Source: Prorocentrum cordatum (lineage: Eukaryota; Sar; Dinophyceae; Prorocentrales; Prorocentraceae). From it: a DNA stretch of 22,500 nucleotides. The notes under the pieces are model-generated. The model saw nothing but the letters and a program-made list of their open reading frames with translations, made no database searches and was not told the DNA's origin. The DNA is taken from NCBI GenBank assembly GCA_963575745.1, contig CAUYUJ010009411.1:1-22500 (forward strand), read 5' to 3'. The position numbers were made by a program, and so were the translations under genes. This document shows positions 17,173 through 22,500 of this stretch, one piece after another. Each line of letters begins with the position of its first letter. Position 1 is the stretch's first letter.

Positions 17173-18129
17173 ATGATCATTCACGGCATCAAGTGCACGT
17201 AATGTCCGCAAGTGGCAAGCGATGGGATTTCCAGATGGCGGCCTCCTTGACCTCCTCCTCTTCCTCGCTCTCCTCCTTGATGAGTGGGTCGTTCGAGGTA
17301 CATTCAGTTCGAGGAAACGGTGGTACGACCTCAGGTGCAGCACGTTGTTTGAATATCTTTCAGATGCCAAGCTACTGATAACAGATTTTGGCTTTTCATG
17401 AACTATCAGCAACGGACCGTCTGCACAGTGAAACTCACGAAACAGCCGTCAGCACACTGACAATCCATTTCTTGCGCAGCCGTGGTTGAGTGCGAATGTC
17501 GTGCAGCAGTCGACTTGCGCTGGACAGCCGCGCATGGCTGCGACCGAGTCACGCCCACATAGAGTTGGGCACCATAAATATGCATCGATATGATCAGAGG
17601 TGCTCACTGGGCTGCCTCTAATGGTATTACCGAGCTCCCGTCAAGCACTACACATGTGTTCACACATTGCACAGGTCCATGACATGGCTAGTCTTCCAGT
17701 CACTCGTGCAGAGAGCATCGAGGCCCGCTGCGGGAGTACGTGCGCAGTGGCCAGCACCACAGTGCATACATGCACGGCGTCAGGATCGACTACAAAGTCC
17801 ATGGCCGTTGTGCAATTGTTCTGCTTCGGTGGCATAGTCTGCGTTCGGCATGGACCACGCGTGCAAGTGGCGATGATGGTGGCCTGGAACACACACACAC
17901 ACAAGGACATTATCCGGCTGCATGCTGCAAACTTCGCCACCGTGTCAGCACAGCAGCGCAGCAGAGATGAGGTTGAGTGGAATACCCGCTCAAGCTCAGT
18001 GCCCTGTCTAACTGGGCGAGGGTATGAAGCTCTCTTTCCTCCTTGTCTTTAGCACCGTTCTCATTCTCATCCTTCTTTTTTCCTCCCGCATTCCTCCTCC
18101 TTCTCCCCTCCTTTTTCCACCCCCCCCGC
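17173..18129. other. Unassigned stretch of balanced composition
   Basis: About 950 bases, less GC-rich than its surroundings, with a short CA run (17888-17902) and a pyrimidine-rich end (18030-18125). Open frames of about 150 codons show no domain. Confidence 0.4.
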
Positions 18130-19350
18130 TTTGATCTGACAACTCCTGGTGGGGGGGCTTCTGTGAGGCCTCTCGGGGGGGTCCCTCACGAGGTGGCCAG
18201 GAGAGCCCTGGAGGGCGCGGGGGCGCCCCCTCCCGTGGTTCATGCTCTCGTCGCTGGCTGGACCGCGCCTCGTGTTTGCGACGTGGCCGGGGAGATGGCT
18301 GGCCCGCTCTTCTCCACGAGGGGAATCCCCGCGGGGCGCCCAGTCTGCGGTCGAGTGCTCTCCTTAGTGTTGGCCCCGTGGCACCAGCTTGTGGGGGCCT
18401 GCGGGGCGGGCCCCTGGAGCTACGTGGACGACCGGTCGCTGAAGATGAGCACGTTGGAGGACCTCCAGCCCCAGCTGGAGGTCACTCAGCAGCTCGACAC
18501 CGCCGTCGGGCTGACGGAAAGCGAGAGCGAGCGGCGGCTGAGGGCGGGGCACGGCGCCGCGGAGCACCTGGGCGTGAGAGCTCGACCAGCCTCAGGCCTC
18601 CGACGGCGCACACCTCCCTTGAGGGACGGCTGGGATCCCGTGGCGGACGCAGCCAGGCGCGCTCGGTGTGTCCCAGGCGGCGCCGAGCTGCGGGAGCAGG
18701 TCGTGAAGTGGGCGCTGGACGAATACGTGTGGGCGGCCCCCTTCGTGGAGCACCCGCCTGCCGCCTTGGAGAAGGAGCACATGAAAGCCACATCGGCGCA
18801 GAGATCGTCGTGGTGGTGCGCCCGCCGCTTCTGGGCGGACGGAGTCCTGACCCACCCCAGCCTGGCGTTGGCGCGCTGGCGTTGCAGGCGGCGCGCGGCC
18901 TCCCGTGGTCGCGCATGCTCGAGGTGGCGCTGGACACGCGCTGCAGCAAGCTGGGGCTACGCATGGCGGACTTGCCAGGTCCCCTCCCCGAGGGCATCTG
19001 GGTGGTACCAGGGGTGGGCCTGGATCGCCGTGCCTGGCTTGCGGCGGAAGGGACGGGGGTGCCTCACCTCGGAGGTGCGTTCGACGCGTCGAGCCCCCAG
19101 GGCCAGCATGTCCTTCGCGTCTGCGCGCGGGCTTCCCTGCTGGTGGAGCGCAGGGCTGGGGCGCGGCACGACGAGGAAGTGTTGGGCCCAGTGGATATCG
19201 AAGCTTCGAGCCACCCACATTGGTCCAGCTGGCGTCGCCGGCTACCCCCGCGGAAACGGTTCTGCCTTTCCGTGTGGCGGGCCAGGGCCGCGTGGACGCA
19301 GACCCGTCGTTGGGCTGGGCAGGGTCGATTACAGGCGTGTCCTTAGCGCG
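18130..19350 (+). pseudogene. 5'-truncated, frameshifted non-LTR-type reverse transcriptase
   Basis: The frame read from 18130 has VPHEVARRALEGAG, then the RGIPAGRP motif (GIPAGRP at 18322-18342, fingers/palm box B region) and the catalytic YVDD at 18421-18432. AEHLGV and a thumb-like stretch follow, including LREQVVKWALDEYVWAAPF and SWWCARRFWADGVLTHP. Around 18862 the coherent reading shifts frame into GVGALALQAARG, LEVALDTRCSKLGLRMADL and EGIWVVPGVGLDRRAW. The upstream motif-A aspartate region is missing, so the copy is 5'-truncated as often happens in target-primed insertion. Cys-, Trp- and Arg-rich downstream sequence fits dinoflagellate retroelements. The 3' limit is uncertain. It is inactive because of truncation and frameshift. 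Confidence 0.72.
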
Positions 19351-20483
19351 GGTTTGATTGGGCTTCTGGTCGCCATGTCTGGGAGAACTGCCCGAGGCCC
19401 CTCCAGGCCAGGAGGGCACTTTAGGAGGGCCCCCTGGCGGTGCCCCAGGGGTGGTGGGGGGCACGGCCAAGTCCGCCCGGGTAACATACCAGGCGCACCC
19501 GAGCCCGCGTCGGCGAGTCCAGTTGCAACTCGCCGCGGCGCAGATGGCCCTTCAGGTCATGGAGGCTTTGCAACGCAGCGGGGCGGGGGGCCCGGGCGCT
19601 CCGCGGCGGTGCGTGGCTGGCGGAAGCGCCCGCGTGGGAAACGGCGGAAGCGGTCCCCCGTGGGCAATGGTTGGCGGAAGGCTTCCCGTGAAGCGACGCG
19701 GAAGTCCGAGGCTGCGGCGGCTGGCAGTGCCAGTGCGTCCTCGGATGCGGCGCATCCGTCGTCCCCTGGCTGGCGGGGTGCGTGGCCCTATGTGGGCCGC
19801 GCGTGCGTCGCGGCGCGGTGCCATTGCGGTGTCTTGTGTGGGGGGGGGGCCCGCCCCCCCGCCGAGAAGAATCAGTGGCGCCCCTCGGGCGGACGGCGTG
19901 GAGCCGGAGACCGCGGCCCACGCCGCGACGGCAGCGGCGGCGGGCGGACTTGTCCCACCCCGTCCCTTATCCCTCCCCCTTGCTCCGGCGGCGGCGGCGC
20001 AGGCGGCGGCCCGGTCGACGCCCTTCCTTTCTCAAGGGGGGGGGCGGGGTGACTGAGGCTCAGCTAAGGCGCTGGCAGCCAGTGCAAAACTGCCGCGGCG
20101 GCCTCTGAGCCGGCTGACCACGCGCGCCCCGGCCAAAGGCCGGGGGAGCATGCGGCAAGGCCAAAAGACGCCGACAGCATTTTCACCTTGCTCTCTCAGG
20201 CCTCTCGGGGTCTCCTTGTGAGGGTCGCGTTGGACCCGATCAGGGGTGTCGGGGCCACGTTGAGCGCGATGATTCTCTCGAGCTCTCCCGAATAGACTCG
20301 GTCGGGTCATCTTGGGGACGCCCGCGCGGGCCATGGGGCTGTCTTGGGGCCCTCGCTGGGCCGTCGTGGGCCGTCTTTCGGGCTTCTTGACTTCATGGGA
20401 TTCCGGGAAGCTTTCCCGATACAATCTCGAGCTGAGAAGCTGAGGACGCAAAGGAGCACTGATTTCAAGTTGCTGTTCATGAC
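19351..20483. other. Unassigned GC-rich stretch downstream of the RT pseudogene
   Basis: A long plus-strand frame is open to about 20056, but its Gly/Ala/Arg/Pro-rich content gives no recognisable domain; it may be the tail of the retroelement. 20290-20400 has TCATCTTGGGG, GGGCCATGGGGCTGTCTTGG and similar phrases in the style of copy A, possibly a very diverged fourth member of that repeat family. Confidence 0.35.
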
Positions 20484-20663
20484 CCCTCCTCTTCCTCCTC
20501 CTCCTCCTCCTCCTCCTCCTCCTCCTCCTCCTCCTCATCATCATCATCATTGCTTTCCTCCTCCTCCTTCTCCTCCTCGTCCTTCGCCTCCTCCTCCTCC
20601 TTTTCCTCCCCCTCCTCGTCCTCCTCCTCCTCCTCCTCCTCCTCCTCCTCCTCCTCCTCCTCA
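20484..20663. repeat. CCT trinucleotide array with a CAT insert
   Basis: CCT repeats interrupted by a CAT run (20535-20549) and CGT variants. Confidence 0.92.
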
Positions 20664-22399
20664 TCGGCCTACGGCGGCCTCGCTGGAGGCTTCTTATGCG
20701 CCGCTCTTGTGTCTCCCTCCCGGCCCCAATCGGGTGCATCTCTGAGCCGCCCTGGCGGCCGGCCTGGGGGCGTCCTGCAGCCGTCCTGGGGGGAGCCTGC
20801 AGTCGACCCGCATGGTAAGGATGGGCAACCTTCCCCAGGGTAGCCTTGCATCCACGCCTCATCGGTCCATCGTTGGCCGGTTTCTTGGCCGCGCCCTGCT
20901 CCAAAAGCCTCGAAACGGGCACCCCAGGCCTTTGCGTCCCTCTCGCGCGTCCTCATCATACGGGCTGACTGCGCCGGATGCAGGGAAGTGCCTCGGCGAA
21001 AGCAAACTCTCGGGAGGTCGGCTTCGAACGTGGCGGCGACGCGCCCCGGCGGGCCGCAGGCACGGCGGCGGGCGGACGTTGAAGCGGCAACGCCCGTGCA
21101 ATATCAGCCGCCGCTGCGCCGCTGCCCGTCTCCGCGAGGCTGCTGTCTTCGGGGTCCTCTCTCGCTTCGGGGGGGCTGTCCCGCGGCGGGGCTGCGGCCG
21201 TGCGAGCGCCGTGCCACTCCCGGCTTTACTCTTGGGGGGGTTCTTTCGACGCGCGCTCGCCTGGGCCTCCTCACTCCAGAGCACCCGTCTGTAGCAGATC
21301 GTATCGCGAGTCATCGTGTAGTCTGTTTGCGCCGTAGCAGCGCTGCCCGTACGCACCGCCAGACGACAGTCGAGCGCCCCAACAAAGAATGCAGAGAATG
21401 CCTTAGCCATCCTGGCGCGTTGCAGTGGCGTTGCAAACGCCACAGAACACACGAGTGCATAAGAACGATTGGGCCAGTAACAGCATGGCATCTGTCTACA
21501 GGAGTGCCACCTCGCTTGCATGACACTTGTAGCATCACTTTCGGCGCGCTAAGAAATGTGAATGACAGGTGCAACAGAGCGTCGCGCGGCACGGTAGTGC
21601 GACAGCCGTTGCAATGTATCGATGAATCCGGGCAGGTGAAGGCGAGGCTTGGCGATGCAAGGCGTCGTTTGGTACGCCAGGGCCTCTCAAGCCAGTCTTC
21701 CAATGCACGCCATACCTGTGGCCTGCCGTATCCCACCTGGTGCAGCTACTGCATCATATTTTGCCCAATAGTTTCGAGTGGCGCGCTGCTCCTGAGGACA
21801 GACCGTGTCGGAGCGACGGTCGATATCCCTCCTTATCCTCCTTTATTTTCCTCCTTCCTCCTGACTCACTGAGTGCGTTCCACTACCCGCAAAGTGCCGA
21901 ATCGCAAACTTCAGGAACAACGTATGTTTGCTTGTTGACGTCAATGCAATTTCTCGTCACCCCCCTTTGCGGATCCAGGCCATTTGCGAGTAGTCACTTT
22001 GCGAGTAGTGGATCGCGCTCGTCTATTGACAAGTACTCAATATGAATACGGCCCTCCCTCCCTGAACCTGTCCCGTCGTGGCCCCTAGTATTCCATGGAT
22101 TGATGTTTACTTGGATTAATGTCTTATATGCGTGTCATGCATGTCTTCACGTAGAACTGTCGTAGCACTTGTTCCAATGGTGACCCCGCTGCAGCGGCGA
22201 CCTCATTTCAGGATCGGCGTTTTCCCCTTCGTCGTGCATGGCGCTCTCGCCCCAGCGCAGGGCATCCTTTTTCTGGATCATGGTCATAGGGGTTTCGCCT
22301 TCTGTCGCTAGCTCCCCCTACCATGGGGGAGACGTCAGCGCTATTGTTATGGAGGTCGATGGGTGGAGAGGGAACGTGCTGCCAAATAATATCCAGCTG
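20664..22399. other. Unassigned stretch
   Basis: About 1.7 kb with no recognised gene. Small structures are the hairpin TGGCGTTGCAAACGCCA near 21426-21442 and the duplicated TTTGCGAGTAGT near 21983 and 21998. Frames up to about 290 codons (20988-21872) lack any motif and look like open GC-rich sequence. Confidence 0.4.
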
Positions 22400-22447
22400 C
22401 CTAAAACATGTGTTAAACATGTGTTAAACATGTAAAACATGTTTAGG
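22400..22447. repeat. Palindromic ACATGT cluster
   Basis: Four ACATGT palindromes spaced 9-11 bases apart sit within 48 bases, with inverted outer ends CCTAAAACATGT and ACATGTTTAGG. The whole block can fold as one hairpin, or its units can be read as direct repeats TTAAACATGTG. Confidence 0.8.
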
Positions 22448-22500
22448 GCATTTTCCGACAACGTACACGTGTGCCATTCAATGGTAGGACAGCTGGAGTG

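Noticed and set aside
20032-20922. 296-codon minus-strand Arg-rich ORF
   Set aside because: The Arg run is the CCT array read on the opposite strand; the rest has no domain.
1-22500. CRISPR arrays, bacterial operons, rRNA genes
   Set aside because: No regularly spaced conserved repeats with unique spacers, no Shine-Dalgarno-linked gene strings and no rRNA-like sequence were seen.

Overview
This window looks like nuclear DNA from a dinoflagellate. The strongest sign is a perfect copy of the 22-nt dinoflagellate spliced leader (SL) at 3501-3522. Supporting signs are a long intronless membrane-protein ORF ending in a SHSW / WIDxxCIDQ / RLWCxWEL domain, reverse-transcriptase and tyrosine-recombinase debris of the kind I associate with dinoflagellate genomes, sparse genes, and a great many trinucleotide arrays. 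I cannot name the species. There are no bacterial-style operons, and I found no rRNA, tRNA or CRISPR array.

Layout. 1-3480 is repeat-rich: GA, CCT, CAC, GAT and GGA arrays, one 157-bp MITE-like element with a perfect 8-bp target duplication (474-630), and a small coding-like remnant on the minus strand with a 26-residue repeat. 3481-6981 is the centrepiece, a processed mRNA copied back into the genome. In order it has a 20-22 bp target-site duplication, the full SL, a 71-nt 5' UTR, an intact 605-codon ORF (3594-5411), a 1.55-kb 3' segment, a short A-tract, and the same 20-22 bp duplication again. The 3' segment holds a broken tyrosine-recombinase fragment and a degenerate 10-bp periodic repeat. 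6982-9860 is mostly CTC/GGA arrays with unassigned DNA between them. 9863-10073 is a foldback element, and 10287-10447 is a second copy of the MITE-like family with its own perfect 8-bp target duplication.

10615-13610 holds three copies of one 0.8-0.9 kb repeat. The first two are head to head and form a 1.67-kb near-palindrome centred at 11545/11546; the third is an older direct copy. 13731-16396 is dominated by GGA arrays and includes a diverged tandem duplication. 17085-17172 is a small hairpin element. 18130-19350 is a truncated, frameshifted non-LTR-type reverse transcriptase. The rest, to 22500, is mostly unassigned, with a CCT array (20484-20663) and a compact palindromic ACATGT cluster (22400-22447).

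Only one gene looks intact, the membrane protein at 3594-5411, and it arrived by retroposition. Everything else recognisable is mobile-element debris, inverted repeats or simple repeats, so the window mainly records successive insertions. All identifications come from reading the sequence; no database search was run.
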